This document shows, piece after piece, positions 1 through 8,042 of a stretch of DNA of 64,000 bases. Both the position numbers and the translations under genes were made by a program. The notes beneath the pieces are model-generated. The model made no database searches, was not told the origin of the DNA, and worked only from the letters and a program-made list of their open reading frames with translations. Source of the DNA: Maritimibacter dapengensis. GTDB lineage: Bacteria; Pseudomonadota; Alphaproteobacteria; Rhodobacterales; Rhodobacteraceae. Location of the stretch: assembly GCF_019218265.1 (NCBI RefSeq), contig NZ_JAHUZE010000003.1:310001-374000 (forward strand), in the 5' to 3' direction. How positions within the stretch are numbered: position 1 is the first letter of the stretch; every line of letters starts with the position of its first letter.

Positions 1-612
1 GCTGTCATGGGTGTGGATGACCCCCTTGGGCTGGCCGGTGCTTCCCGAGGTGAAAATGATCAGCTTCGCGTCGCGGCTATCCGGCAGTCTCGGTTCGGCA
101 GGAGTCGCACGCACAAGCTGCGAGAAATCTCTGGCACCCTCGCCACGCACCGACAGAACGAACTTTGGCGGCGCGTCGAGCGATGCGACAAGCGCAGCAT
201 GGTCGATCTTGCCATCTGCCGGAATAAAAATTGCCTCGACACCGCAGACCGGAAGAATCGCGTTCAACTCGGCCCGGCGGTACATCGGCAAGAGTGGCAC
301 CACCCGGTACCCGGTAAGGGCAGCCGCGAGGTTGATGATCGTCGCCTCCCACCAATTCGGAAGCTGGAACGCGATCGCTGCACCCGGCGTCAGCCCAAGC
401 CGGTCAAGCGCCCCGGCCAGAGCGCGGGCCATATCGACCATCTCACGACGAGTCAGTCGTCGCTCGCCTTGACGCAGGACCTCTTGCTCGGGAGCTTCTT
501 CCGCGAGCGCCAGCGCAATCTCACCCAGCGTGGGGCGTCGCTCGGCCCGGTGACGTCCGGCAACGGCAAGCGCGTCCATCCGTCTCGCCAACCTGCCCGG
601 CGCGTCCGTCAT
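1..612 (-). CDS. Acyl-CoA synthetase (AMP-binding), N-terminal part; cut by window edge
   Basis: The first 204 codons of an AMP-forming acyl-CoA synthetase, which loads a carboxylic acid onto CoA through an acyl-adenylate. The reading frame is open from the ATG at 612 to the window edge. The P-loop-like signature TSGSTGQPKG sits at residues 188-197, where the family has it, and the sequence before it resembles the usual N-terminal subdomain (a PNWWEA motif, then the PLLPMYRRAEL region). The start is fixed by a 4-bp ATGA overlap with the stop of the enoyl-CoA hydratase upstream. It is therefore the last visible gene of a beta-oxidation-like operon and probably activates the substrate. The adenylation core and the C-terminal catalytic lysine lie outside the window, so the substrate cannot be judged. 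Confidence 0.9.
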   Translation of the reverse strand, partial: MTDAPGRLARRMDALAVAGRHRAERRPTLGEIALALAEEAPEQEVLRQGERRLTRREMVDMARALAGALDRLGLTPGAAIAFQLPNWWEATIINLAAALTGYRVVPLLPMYRRAELNAILPVCGVEAIFIPADGKIDHAALVASLDAPPKFVLSVRGEGARDFSQLVRATPAEPRLPDSRDAKLIIFTSGSTGQPKGVIHTHDS

Positions 613-1394
613 GACTTTGCGGATTTCGCAAGGAATGCCTCGACCCGTGCGCGGTGTTCCTCGCTGCGCACGGTCTCGGCTTCCAGCACGAGGCCCGGCG
701 CCATCAACGCTTCCGCGAGACGACGCAATTCCATATTCAAGAGCCGTTTTGTTCCCCGGATTGCCGGTCTCGCTCCGCTGACGATCCGTTCGCAGAATCC
801 GTCCACTGCGGCGTCGAGTTCGCTATCCGGCAGCACATGGTTCACCAAGCCGATCTCAGCCGCAACCTTGGCGTTCAGGATGTCGCCGGTCAGCAGAAAT
901 TCCTTGGCGCGATTGAGCCCGATCAAAGCTGGCCAGATCACCGCTCCTCCGTCTCCCGCGACAAGTCCGATCGAGACATGAGGATCACCGATCCTGGCAC
1001 TTTCTGCTGCGAAACTGACGTCACAGAAAAGCGCGATCGTTGCCCCGAGCCCGATGGCGGGGCCGTTGATCCGGGCGACCACGGGCTTTTCAATGTCCAA
1101 CAACGTGAGGATAAGTGCCTGCGCCTCATCCATCTCCTGATCGAACAGCGCGGGGTCTTCCATGACGCGGGCCATGCCCTCGATGTCGCCCCCTGCCGAA
1201 AACGCGCGCCCCTCGCCGGTCATGACCACCACGTCCGAGTTTTCGTCGTCCCGCGCGTAGGCGAACGCTTCGACGATCTCTCGGTGCATTTGTCCGCCGA
1301 AGGCATTGAGCACATCGGGCCGATTCATTGTAATGGTCAGCCGCCGCCCGGATCGTTCGAGCCGCAGCGTCTCAAATTTCGGCGTGTCGTTCAT
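609..1394 (-). CDS. Enoyl-CoA hydratase/isomerase family protein
   Basis: A 261-residue crotonase-fold protein that would hydrate or isomerise an enoyl-CoA in the cytoplasm. The first oxyanion-hole segment (GRAFSAGGDIEGM) and the second (PAIGLGATIALFCD) are both present. In the segment that carries the second catalytic glutamate of classical hydratases the sequence reads GDPHVSIGLVAGDGG, so a histidine stands where PE is usual; as far as I know this is typical of one crotonase subfamily rather than a defect. I chose the ATG at 1394, not the GTG at 1406. It overlaps the stop of the upstream gene as ATGA, and the GTG codon forms part of the GGGGAGG ribosome-binding site of the ATG. It is coupled to the acyl-CoA dehydrogenase before it and the synthetase after it. 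Confidence 0.9.
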   Translation of the reverse strand: MNDTPKFETLRLERSGRRLTITMNRPDVLNAFGGQMHREIVEAFAYARDDENSDVVVMTGEGRAFSAGGDIEGMARVMEDPALFDQEMDEAQALILTLLDIEKPVVARINGPAIGLGATIALFCDVSFAAESARIGDPHVSIGLVAGDGGAVIWPALIGLNRAKEFLLTGDILNAKVAAEIGLVNHVLPDSELDAAVDGFCERIVSGARPAIRGTKRLLNMELRRLAEALMAPGLVLEAETVRSEEHRARVEAFLAKSAKS

Positions 1395-2308
1395 CGGCCT
1401 CCCCACTTCGCATCAGCATAGTCGAGAAACGCCTGCGACGCGCCCCCCATCTCTGAGCGCAGGGAACGGGCGCGATACGTCCAGCGGTGCAGCGGATGTT
1501 CCAGCGTCAAGCCCATTGCACCGGTGAACTGGTGCAGATCGTAGCCGATCCGCGTAGCCCGTTCCTGAACCGCCCCCAGCGCCAGTGCGGCATCGGCAGG
1601 ATCGCGGCTCGACGCCGCCCTGAGCGCTAGAAGCTGTGCGGACTCGATCCAGACCGCGTCCTGCGCCAGCCGATGCTGCACGCCCTGAAAGCTGCCCAGC
1701 GCCTGCCCGAATTGTTCCCGGTCACGCACATATGCGAGCACCGCCGCCAAGCCGCCTGAAAGCACACCGGCAAGCTCAGAGGCGAGTGCGATTTGCCACA
1801 GCGTCCTGACCTCGACCGGGTCGGTGTCGAGCGCGGTCCAATCCGGCGACACGTCTAGACAACCCATCGGATAGGCGAAAAGGCTTTCGACCGCGCGGCA
1901 CTGCCCCTCGACCGGAGCGACCCGAAGACCTTGGTCGCTGATCGACAAGAGCGTCTTCGCTTGCGGAAGAAAACGGATCGCACCCGGTGCATCATCCACC
2001 ACGACTGCGAGTGGCCGAGGAACCTCTACCCCGAGGAATGGTCTCACAAGTGCCGAGGCCGCGCATTCGATCACCACCGGCGCTTTCGCGATCTCATGCA
2101 CCATCATCGCCGCGGCAACCGGGCCAAGGTCCGCCTCACGCGCGGCTTCGAAGAAACCCGCTTCCCCAAGCCGGTCATCGAGTGCTTCACCGTACTCGTA
2201 GCGCGACCAGTTCGCTACCGTATGGAACCCGGCAATGCCGTCGTCTTCGAGCAGCCGCGCCAGGACACCGGCAAAGATCGTCTGATCCTGATTGGGTGCG
2301 AGCCGCAT
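1391..2308 (-). CDS. Acyl-CoA dehydrogenase family protein, short subunit type
   Basis: About 305 residues, shorter than the usual 380. The C-terminal four-helix domain is recognisable from YVRDREQFGQALGSFQGVQH and the FTGAMGLTLEHPLHRW segment, whereas the N-terminal and beta domains are reduced. Proteins of this length pair with a full-length acyl-CoA dehydrogenase to form heteromeric enzymes; the alpha2-beta2 dehydrogenases of bacterial steroid side-chain degradation are the described example. The full-length partner is the gene directly upstream. The ATG at 2308 lies 2 bp after that gene's stop, behind an AAAGG motif; a TTG at 2314 is possible. Which subunit holds the catalytic base I cannot settle by eye. 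Confidence 0.85.
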   Translation of the reverse strand: MRLAPNQDQTIFAGVLARLLEDDGIAGFHTVANWSRYEYGEALDDRLGEAGFFEAAREADLGPVAAAMMVHEIAKAPVVIECAASALVRPFLGVEVPRPLAVVVDDAPGAIRFLPQAKTLLSISDQGLRVAPVEGQCRAVESLFAYPMGCLDVSPDWTALDTDPVEVRTLWQIALASELAGVLSGGLAAVLAYVRDREQFGQALGSFQGVQHRLAQDAVWIESAQLLALRAASSRDPADAALALGAVQERATRIGYDLHQFTGAMGLTLEHPLHRWTYRARSLRSEMGGASQAFLDYADAKWGGR

Positions 2309-2310
2309 GG

Positions 2311-3453
2311 TCAAAGGCCTTTCGGAAGATCGAGGTGCCGCCGCGCCACGATATTGAGCTGGATTTCCGCAGCGCCCGCGGCGATGCCGGTCACGATGGC
2401 GCGTTCATGGTGCGACAGAAATCGGGAATGCTCCGATCCCGAAAAACAATCCGGCAGAAAATCCATCCCGAAATCAGTCACCTTGTGATCGGCCTCCACC
2501 ACAGCGACACGCGCGAGGTTTGCAGCCGTTCCGGGCGCCACGCCACGGGCGCGTTCATCGACGACACGGTAGACCAGCATCCGGGCCGCCTCGCAGGCCG
2601 CAGCCGCTTCGGCCGCACGGCTTCGGATCACAGCATTGCCGAAACCACCTCGTCCCTGCAACTCGGCCACCATCGCGTCGAGTTCGCGCGCCGACATCTC
2701 ATACCGCGGAATCCCGACCCTTTCGTTAGAGAGGGCGTAAGACACGATTGTCCATCCTTCGCCCTCTTCGCCCAAACGGCAGGTTTCCGGCACTCGGACA
2801 TCGGTAAAGAAAACCTCGTGGATATCGCCATGTCCGATCAGGCTGGGGATCGCGCGGACTTCGATACCGGCCGTATCCATTGGGACAAGAAATACCGCGA
2901 TGCCCGAACGTCCCTCGCCGGTTCGTGCCAGTAGGAAACAGGTCTCGGCAAGACCGGCGTATGAAGTCCAGATCTTTTGCCCGTTGATGACGTAGTCGGC
3001 CCCATCCCGGACCGCCTTTGTGCGCAGCGACGCAAGATCCGACCCCGCCCCCGGCTCGGAAAAACCCTGACACCAGATCGCTCTGCCTTCCGCCATCTGA
3101 GGCAGATACCTCTGTTTCTGATCGTCCGATCCAAATCGCATAATAACCGGGCCGATCCAGTTGACGTTCATGTATTGCCCGCCGCGCGGCTCACCCGCCG
3201 CCCACATCTCTTCACCGAGAATAAAGTGCTCCCACGTCGGACGATCCCTGCCGCCCCATTCCTCGGGCCAATGCGGGACCAGCAGACCGGCTTCTGCCAG
3301 CTTCGGGCAAAAGGACAGGCTGAACTCGGTCTGTTCGTGCGAACCGGGTCCGTGGCGTGCTATATCAGACCAGTCGACCGGCAATTCGCGGTCGAGGAAG
3401 CGGCGCACTGTCATGCGGAACGCGTCGCTCTCCTCGGTCCACGCGAAATCCAT
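2311..3453 (-). CDS. Acyl-CoA dehydrogenase, full-length subunit
   Basis: A 380-residue flavoprotein of the acyl-CoA dehydrogenase superfamily, first gene of the leftward operon. The FAD/substrate loop WCQGFSEPGAGSDLASL and the following QKIWTSYAG are textbook for the family. The C-terminal GAAEIQLNIVARR corresponds to the G(T/A)AEIQRN FAD-binding stretch, with leucine where arginine is usual. The start is the ATG at 3453 because a GGGAGGAA ribosome-binding site precedes it; the frame stays open further upstream but without family similarity. It faces a second dehydrogenase pair across a 205-bp divergent promoter region that holds a shared operator-like motif (3466-3476 and 3619-3634). Substrate unknown. 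Confidence 0.9.
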   Translation of the reverse strand: MDFAWTEESDAFRMTVRRFLDRELPVDWSDIARHGPGSHEQTEFSLSFCPKLAEAGLLVPHWPEEWGGRDRPTWEHFILGEEMWAAGEPRGGQYMNVNWIGPVIMRFGSDDQKQRYLPQMAEGRAIWCQGFSEPGAGSDLASLRTKAVRDGADYVINGQKIWTSYAGLAETCFLLARTGEGRSGIAVFLVPMDTAGIEVRAIPSLIGHGDIHEVFFTDVRVPETCRLGEEGEGWTIVSYALSNERVGIPRYEMSARELDAMVAELQGRGGFGNAVIRSRAAEAAAACEAARMLVYRVVDERARGVAPGTAANLARVAVVEADHKVTDFGMDFLPDCFSGSEHSRFLSHHERAIVTGIAAGAAEIQLNIVARRHLDLPKGL

Positions 3454-3465
3454 ACTGCATTCCTC

Positions 3466-3476
3466 CCATATTGTGA
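3466..3476 (-). promoter_or_regulatory. Operator-like half site, leftward dehydrogenase operon
   Basis: The 11-mer CCATATTGTGA lies 13-23 bases before the ATG of the leftward dehydrogenase, touching its ribosome-binding site. The same 11 bases occur in the opposite orientation in the palindrome at 3619-3634, in front of the rightward operon. The symmetric placement suggests one repressor controlling both directions. No regulator gene is visible next to the cluster, so the binding protein is unknown. Confidence 0.45.
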
Positions 3477-3618
3477 GACACCACGTCGTGCCGCACACTA
3501 TCAGAAAATGGCGCTGGTGTTTGGCACTGTCAACACTGCACAGCTTGACCACGCCAATTTCATAGGTGTAGCTTGGCAGCAATCGGTGGCCAAAGGGTCG
3601 GAAGGCCGATCCGGATTG

Positions 3619-3634
3619 CCATATCACAATATGG
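3619..3634 (+). promoter_or_regulatory. Palindromic operator candidate, rightward dehydrogenase operon
   Basis: CCATATCACAATATGG is a palindrome with perfect 6-bp arms, 25 bases before the ATG at 3659. Its reverse strand contains the CCATATTGTGA found at 3466-3476. A weak promoter, TTGACC at 3545-3550 and TGTAGC at 3567-3572 with a 16-bp spacer, lies upstream, so a protein bound here would block early elongation or translation. This is inference from symmetry and position only. Confidence 0.5.
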
Positions 3635-3658
3635 AACAGCGATGATGGGGGGGAGCGC

Positions 3659-4789
3659 ATGGACCTGACAGCGACGCAGCAAGACGAGGCGTTTCGTGCC
3701 CGCGCCCGCGACTGGCTTTGCGCGAACCGCCCCGCTGAACCCGCCCCGTACGACGGTCCTGTCTCACGCACATACGCGACCGACTGGCTCGCGCGCTGCC
3801 ACAAGGGCGGATGGTCCGGGCTCGCCTGGCCAGAGGCTTACGGCGGACAAGGCCTTCCCCCGGCCCGGCTCATGCTCTGGTATGAGGAATACGTCCGCGC
3901 CCGAGCACCCTCGACCCTCGATTGCACCTTTGTCGCGTTGAACCACGCAGGCCCTACCCTGATCGCACGCGGCACGGATGCTCAGAAGGCGTTCCACTTG
4001 CCTCGGATTCTCGGAGGCCGCTCGATCTGGTGTCAGGGCTTTTCTGAACCAGGCGCGGGGTCGGACCTTGCCGCCTTGCGCGCCACGGGCCGCGTTGAGG
4101 GCGACGAACTCGTTGTGAACGGGCAGAAGATCTGGTCGAGCTATGCCGACATCGCGGACTACCAGGAGCTCTTGATCCGCACAGACCCGGGCGCATCCCG
4201 TCACCACGGGCTCTCTTGGGTCATTTGCGACATGAGCCTACCCGGTATCACCGTGCGCCCGATCAAGAATATCGCGGGCGTCACGCATTTCGCTGAAGTG
4301 TTCTACGACAATGTCCGCATCCCTCTTACCGAAGTCGTCGGCGATCTGAATGATGGGTGGTCGGTCGCCATGACCACGCTCGCGTTCGAGCGGCGGACCG
4401 CCGCGCTCGCACTCCAGGTTGAATTGTCGGTGAAGGTGGAAGACCTGATCCGGCTGGCCGATGCGCCCGCAGGTTCTGCCACATCCGCGCGTCTTTCAGA
4501 CCTCCGGGCCGAAGCCGCCGCCTTGCGCGCGATGACGTGGCGCACAGCGCTGCGTGAGCCGGACACGCCCTTCGATGGCTCTCTCGTTCGCCTGGCCTTC
4601 GCCGAGCTCGCACAAGAGATCCACCGCGCCGCAATGGACATACTCGGGCCCGCTGCCCTCGCCGACCCGCGCTGGTCGCACGACTATCTCGAAAGCTTTT
4701 CCGAGACGATCGCGGGCGGTACGGCCGAAATACAACGCAACATCATTGCAGAGCGTATCCTTGCAATGCCGCGGGAGCCACGGGCATGA
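3659..4789 (+). CDS. Acyl-CoA dehydrogenase, full-length subunit (second pair)
   Basis: A 376-residue acyl-CoA dehydrogenase. It has the flavin loop WCQGFSEPGAGSDLAALRA, the QKIWSSYADIADY segment and a canonical C-terminal GGTAEIQRNIIAERILAMP. A GGGGGGAG ribosome-binding site precedes the ATG. It starts the rightward operon and is coupled by a 4-bp overlap to a short dehydrogenase subunit, mirroring the leftward pair. Two such pairs plus a hydratase and an SDR fit stepwise beta-oxidation of a branched or cyclic side chain, as in steroid or isoprenoid catabolism. That pathway assignment is inference; the family assignment is secure. Confidence 0.9.
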   Translation: MDLTATQQDEAFRARARDWLCANRPAEPAPYDGPVSRTYATDWLARCHKGGWSGLAWPEAYGGQGLPPARLMLWYEEYVRARAPSTLDCTFVALNHAGPTLIARGTDAQKAFHLPRILGGRSIWCQGFSEPGAGSDLAALRATGRVEGDELVVNGQKIWSSYADIADYQELLIRTDPGASRHHGLSWVICDMSLPGITVRPIKNIAGVTHFAEVFYDNVRIPLTEVVGDLNDGWSVAMTTLAFERRTAALALQVELSVKVEDLIRLADAPAGSATSARLSDLRAEAAALRAMTWRTALREPDTPFDGSLVRLAFAELAQEIHRAAMDILGPAALADPRWSHDYLESFSETIAGGTAEIQRNIIAERILAMPREPRA

Positions 4790-5697
4790 GCTTCGATCTA
4801 ACACCGAGCGACGATCTGCGCCAAATCCTCGACGCAGCGCAGACCATGCTGGACACGCATTATCCTGTCGCGCGGCTGCGGGATGGGTCTGATGACAGCC
4901 TCGCGGCGTTGGACGAATTCGGCGCCTTCGATCTTGCCCGACCCGACACCGAAGGTGGTGCCGGCTTCACTCTGGTCGAAGAGGCGCATCTGCATGTCGC
5001 CTTGGGCCGCCACCTCGCCCCGCCAGCAGCCCTCGCCACCGCCATCGCGCGGCGCATCGACCCGACTGCGACCGCTGCGCTCGGTTTTTCGCAAGAAGAT
5101 GCGTGGCTTTGGCTGCCTCAACCAGACACCGCACAGGCGCTGATACGCGTCGGAAACGGTCTGACGCTCGCACCCGCCAAGGCGACGGAAACGACCCCGG
5201 CACTCGGTGGCACTTATGCCTTCGCAAAGGCACCGCCTTCACAAAATGCGCGACGGGCCGATGCCGCGACGCACCTCGTCGCGCAGGTTTTGACATCGGC
5301 GCAGCTATTGGGTGTCGCGATAGGCGCACGCGACCTTGCCTTGGCCTACGCCCGGGACCGCGAGCAATTCGGACGCCCGATCGCCAGCTTTCAGGCAATC
5401 AAGCACCGGGCCGCCGACATGAGCATCGGGATCGAGAAAGTGTCCGCGCTTCTCGATATGGCCGCGATCGCGACACGTGACGCGTCACCCGACGCGGGAT
5501 TCCTGTGCTCAGCCCTCGCCCGGCTCGCGCCACGTACCACGGTGGAAACGGCCCGAGGCGCGATCCAGATACATGGCGGGATCGGCTTCTCTGCCGAGGC
5601 CGATGCTCACCTGTTCCTCAAGAGAGCGCACATCCTGCGCGCGTTTCTCGGACCCGACGATATGCTCGAACACAAGGCCCCCCTCGCCCCCTACTGA
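4786..5697 (+). CDS. Acyl-CoA dehydrogenase family protein, short subunit type (second pair)
   Basis: A 303-residue protein with the C-terminal dehydrogenase domain clearly preserved (YARDREQFGRPIASFQAIKH near residue 185 and ARGAIQIHGGIGFSAEADA near residue 260) and a reduced N-terminal half. It overlaps the preceding full-length dehydrogenase as ATGA, which supports a 1:1 complex of the two products. It is the counterpart of the leftward short subunit. In described heteromeric acyl-CoA dehydrogenases one subunit type supplies the catalytic glutamate and the other contributes to FAD binding; which applies here needs alignment. Confidence 0.86.
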   Translation: MSFDLTPSDDLRQILDAAQTMLDTHYPVARLRDGSDDSLAALDEFGAFDLARPDTEGGAGFTLVEEAHLHVALGRHLAPPAALATAIARRIDPTATAALGFSQEDAWLWLPQPDTAQALIRVGNGLTLAPAKATETTPALGGTYAFAKAPPSQNARRADAATHLVAQVLTSAQLLGVAIGARDLALAYARDREQFGRPIASFQAIKHRAADMSIGIEKVSALLDMAAIATRDASPDAGFLCSALARLAPRTTVETARGAIQIHGGIGFSAEADAHLFLKRAHILRAFLGPDDMLEHKAPLAPY

Positions 5698-5708
5698 AAG
5701 GACAGATC

Positions 5709-6521
5709 ATGCCCACCGCGATCATCACCGGCGCATCCAGCGGAATCGGCCTCGCGACGACGCTCAAGTTTCTGTCGCAAGGGATCACGGTGGTCGGTGT
5801 CGGGCGCGATCAAGGCAAACTCGACGCGGTCAGCGCCAAGACCCGAAGCCATAGCGCGGACTTCCTTCCCTTTGCCGCAGACATCACCGATGACGCGGCG
5901 CCCCTCGAGATCGTAAAACACGCGACGAAAAAAACCGGGCGCCTCGACCACCTCGTTAACAACGCGGGCGTGGGCAGCCCTGAGCCGGTCCATTCCACCG
6001 ATGACGAAACGCTGGACAGGTTCCTGGGCCTCATGCTGCGTGCGCCTTTTCGGCTTGCACGCGAGGCACTGACGGCCTTCGGAGATACCGCAACCATCGT
6101 CAATGTCTCGTCCACCTACGCGCTTGTGGGAGGATTGCGCGGTGGGGCTTATTCCGCTGCCAAGGCCGGGCTGAACGGGCTGACGCTGCACATGGCGGCG
6201 CAATACGGGTCCGCTGGTATTCGGTCGAACGCGGTCGCACCGGGTGTGATACCTACGCCGATGACGGAACATCGTCTTGAGGTCGAGGCGTTCCGCCGGA
6301 TGAATTACGACATGACCCCCGCCGCCCGATGGGGCACAGCCGAGGATGTAGCGGAAGCAGTATGGTTCCTGTCTTCGCCTGCCTCCGGTTGGATCAACGG
6401 ACAGGTTCTGGCAGTTGACGGCGGATGGAGTTCAACCAAGTTCCTGACCGAATCCGCGCTTTCGTCGGAGCGGAACGATCAACCCGCGGACTGGACGCAC
6501 TCCGGGAAAAGGCGGACCTGA
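5709..6521 (+). CDS. Short-chain dehydrogenase/reductase (SDR)
   Basis: A 270-residue classical SDR. The NAD(P)-binding TGASSGIG is at residues 7-14, NNAG follows in the expected place, the catalytic serine is in NVSSTYAL, the tyrosine and lysine are in YSAAK, and WINGQVLAVDGGW closes the core. About 20 residues extend past the usual C-terminal end. The start is the ATG at 5709 with AAGGACAG upstream; longer in-frame extensions run into the preceding gene. Twelve bases after the short dehydrogenase subunit, it is plausibly the 3-hydroxyacyl-CoA or ring-alcohol dehydrogenase of the same pathway. Confidence 0.9.
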   Translation: MPTAIITGASSGIGLATTLKFLSQGITVVGVGRDQGKLDAVSAKTRSHSADFLPFAADITDDAAPLEIVKHATKKTGRLDHLVNNAGVGSPEPVHSTDDETLDRFLGLMLRAPFRLAREALTAFGDTATIVNVSSTYALVGGLRGGAYSAAKAGLNGLTLHMAAQYGSAGIRSNAVAPGVIPTPMTEHRLEVEAFRRMNYDMTPAARWGTAEDVAEAVWFLSSPASGWINGQVLAVDGGWSSTKFLTESALSSERNDQPADWTHSGKRRT

Positions 6522-6545
6522 CCCGATCTTCGGGCTTGGCTGCCC

Positions 6546-7679
6546 TCAGGCCTCGTCCTGATCCTCGGAGCGCCTCTCGATTTCCGGGCCGGACAAAAAC
6601 TCCTCGATAGCCCAAAGCTGAGGCACATGTTTGCAAAAGACCCGGAAGGTAACCAACAGGGGAACCGCCATAAGCATTCCCATGACCGACCAGAGCCAGG
6701 CCCAGAATGCGACTGAAATGATGATCACGACGGTATTGAGCCGCAGATGTTTGCCGACCAGCATTGGCGTGATGAATTGCCCTTCGATTGCCGTCAGCCC
6801 CCAATAGGTAAGCGCGGCGAGGATTGCATCGAACGACGTATCCTGGGAGACCAGACCGACCGAGAAAACGAGAGCGGCCCCGACCAAGGCACCAATGAAG
6901 GGAACGTAGTTCAACGCGAAGGCCAGTAACCCGAAGATAAGAGGGCTGGGCATTCCGAGCAGGGAAAGCGCAATCGCAACGGCTACACCAAGGCCCGCAT
7001 TGATGATCGTGATCGAAAGCAGGTATCGCGAAACCTCGCGCTCGACATCATACACGATGGTCAGGGCCCGCCGCTTGTCTGCGAACGTCGGCATGACCCG
7101 CACGAGCCGCTCGTAGAATAGATTGCCAGAGGCGAGGACGAAAAAGAGCACGATGAGAACCAAAGCGGTCTGTGCGGCGACCAACGGCGCTTCGAACGCG
7201 ATCCGCGACATTGGGCCGCCCTCCCTGACGACCACTTCCGTCGCACCTTCACTGCCGGACGCGGCATCTGCGGCGTTCTCAATTTCCTTGCCTGCATCCG
7301 AAACGGCTTCGGCAACGCCTGACCATGACTGAAGCTTCTCCTCGATTTCCCGCATGTGATCCGGCGCATGCTGCACCCAATCCGAAATCGGCATCGCGAA
7401 TGCCGTAATCGCAGCCGCCAAACCCCCAATCAGCGCCGCGACGATGACGGTCGCTGAAACGGGCTCGGGGATGCCCCGGCGGCGAAGCCAGCGGCACATC
7501 GGCGAAAATACCAGCGCAAGGAGAAAGGCCATGAGCACCGGGACCAGAAACTCCCGTGCCAAGGCGAGGGCCGTAATCAAAGCAAGCAGAGCCAGCACGA
7601 CGATGGCCCACTCCGGAGGAGAAAGCCTGAACCCAACAGGTTCTTTTGCCGAAGACGGAATATCAGGTCGGCTCACCAT
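6546..7679 (-). CDS. AI-2E family transporter
   Basis: A 377-residue polytopic inner-membrane protein of the AI-2E/PerM family (PF01594). Two hydrophobic segments occur near the N terminus (AIVVLALLALITALALA and LVPVLMAFLLALVFSPM), then one near residue 70, a soluble stretch to about residue 155, and a C-terminal block of five membrane segments including the characteristic GLLAFALNYVPFIGALVGA and LTAIEGQFITPMLVGK. Family members have been linked to autoinducer-2 export or to ion/proton exchange, so the substrate is open. It converges on the SDR with 24 bases between the stops and reads as a single-gene unit, unrelated to the cluster on its right. Confidence 0.9.
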   Translation of the reverse strand: MVSRPDIPSSAKEPVGFRLSPPEWAIVVLALLALITALALAREFLVPVLMAFLLALVFSPMCRWLRRRGIPEPVSATVIVAALIGGLAAAITAFAMPISDWVQHAPDHMREIEEKLQSWSGVAEAVSDAGKEIENAADAASGSEGATEVVVREGGPMSRIAFEAPLVAAQTALVLIVLFFVLASGNLFYERLVRVMPTFADKRRALTIVYDVEREVSRYLLSITIINAGLGVAVAIALSLLGMPSPLIFGLLAFALNYVPFIGALVGAALVFSVGLVSQDTSFDAILAALTYWGLTAIEGQFITPMLVGKHLRLNTVVIIISVAFWAWLWSVMGMLMAVPLLVTFRVFCKHVPQLWAIEEFLSGPEIERRSEDQDEA

Positions 7680-8042
7680 CCGGCGCTTCTCAAAATGTCT
7701 GTCTCCGTCGCACCCCGTGACAGGGACAGCGCCGGGCTAAGCACTTGCATGGCCTTCGACTCCCATCCCCGGCCTGTATCTCTAGCTATGGCAACGCCTC
7801 CCGGCGGTAACCAGTTCCGCCTGATGTTGGCCCCGGAACACACGGCGGCTCAAGAAGAACCTATCCGTTGGCTCTAATCCGACCTCCAGGTCCTGGAAGT
7901 CTTGATGTTGGAAAACCCGCCAACAGGCACTAAAACAACGTCGCGCAAAGCGTTTGGTCGATTTGGCACTCGAGAAACCGCAAATAGGTCGAGCGGATCG
8001 TGCACGGTCCGTAACGGCTCTTGGGACGAAAGAAACATTACA
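7680..8042. other. Intergenic region between divergent transporter and ugd
   Basis: A 363-bp stretch between two divergent genes. Short open frames exist but none has a ribosome-binding site or recognisable product. An in-frame upstream extension of ugd begins at 7902 but does not resemble the family, which starts at MKIAVAG. A possible promoter for ugd is TTGGCA then TAGGTC about 70 bases before its ATG; it is weak. I see no hairpin terminator or RNA gene. Confidence 0.5.
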
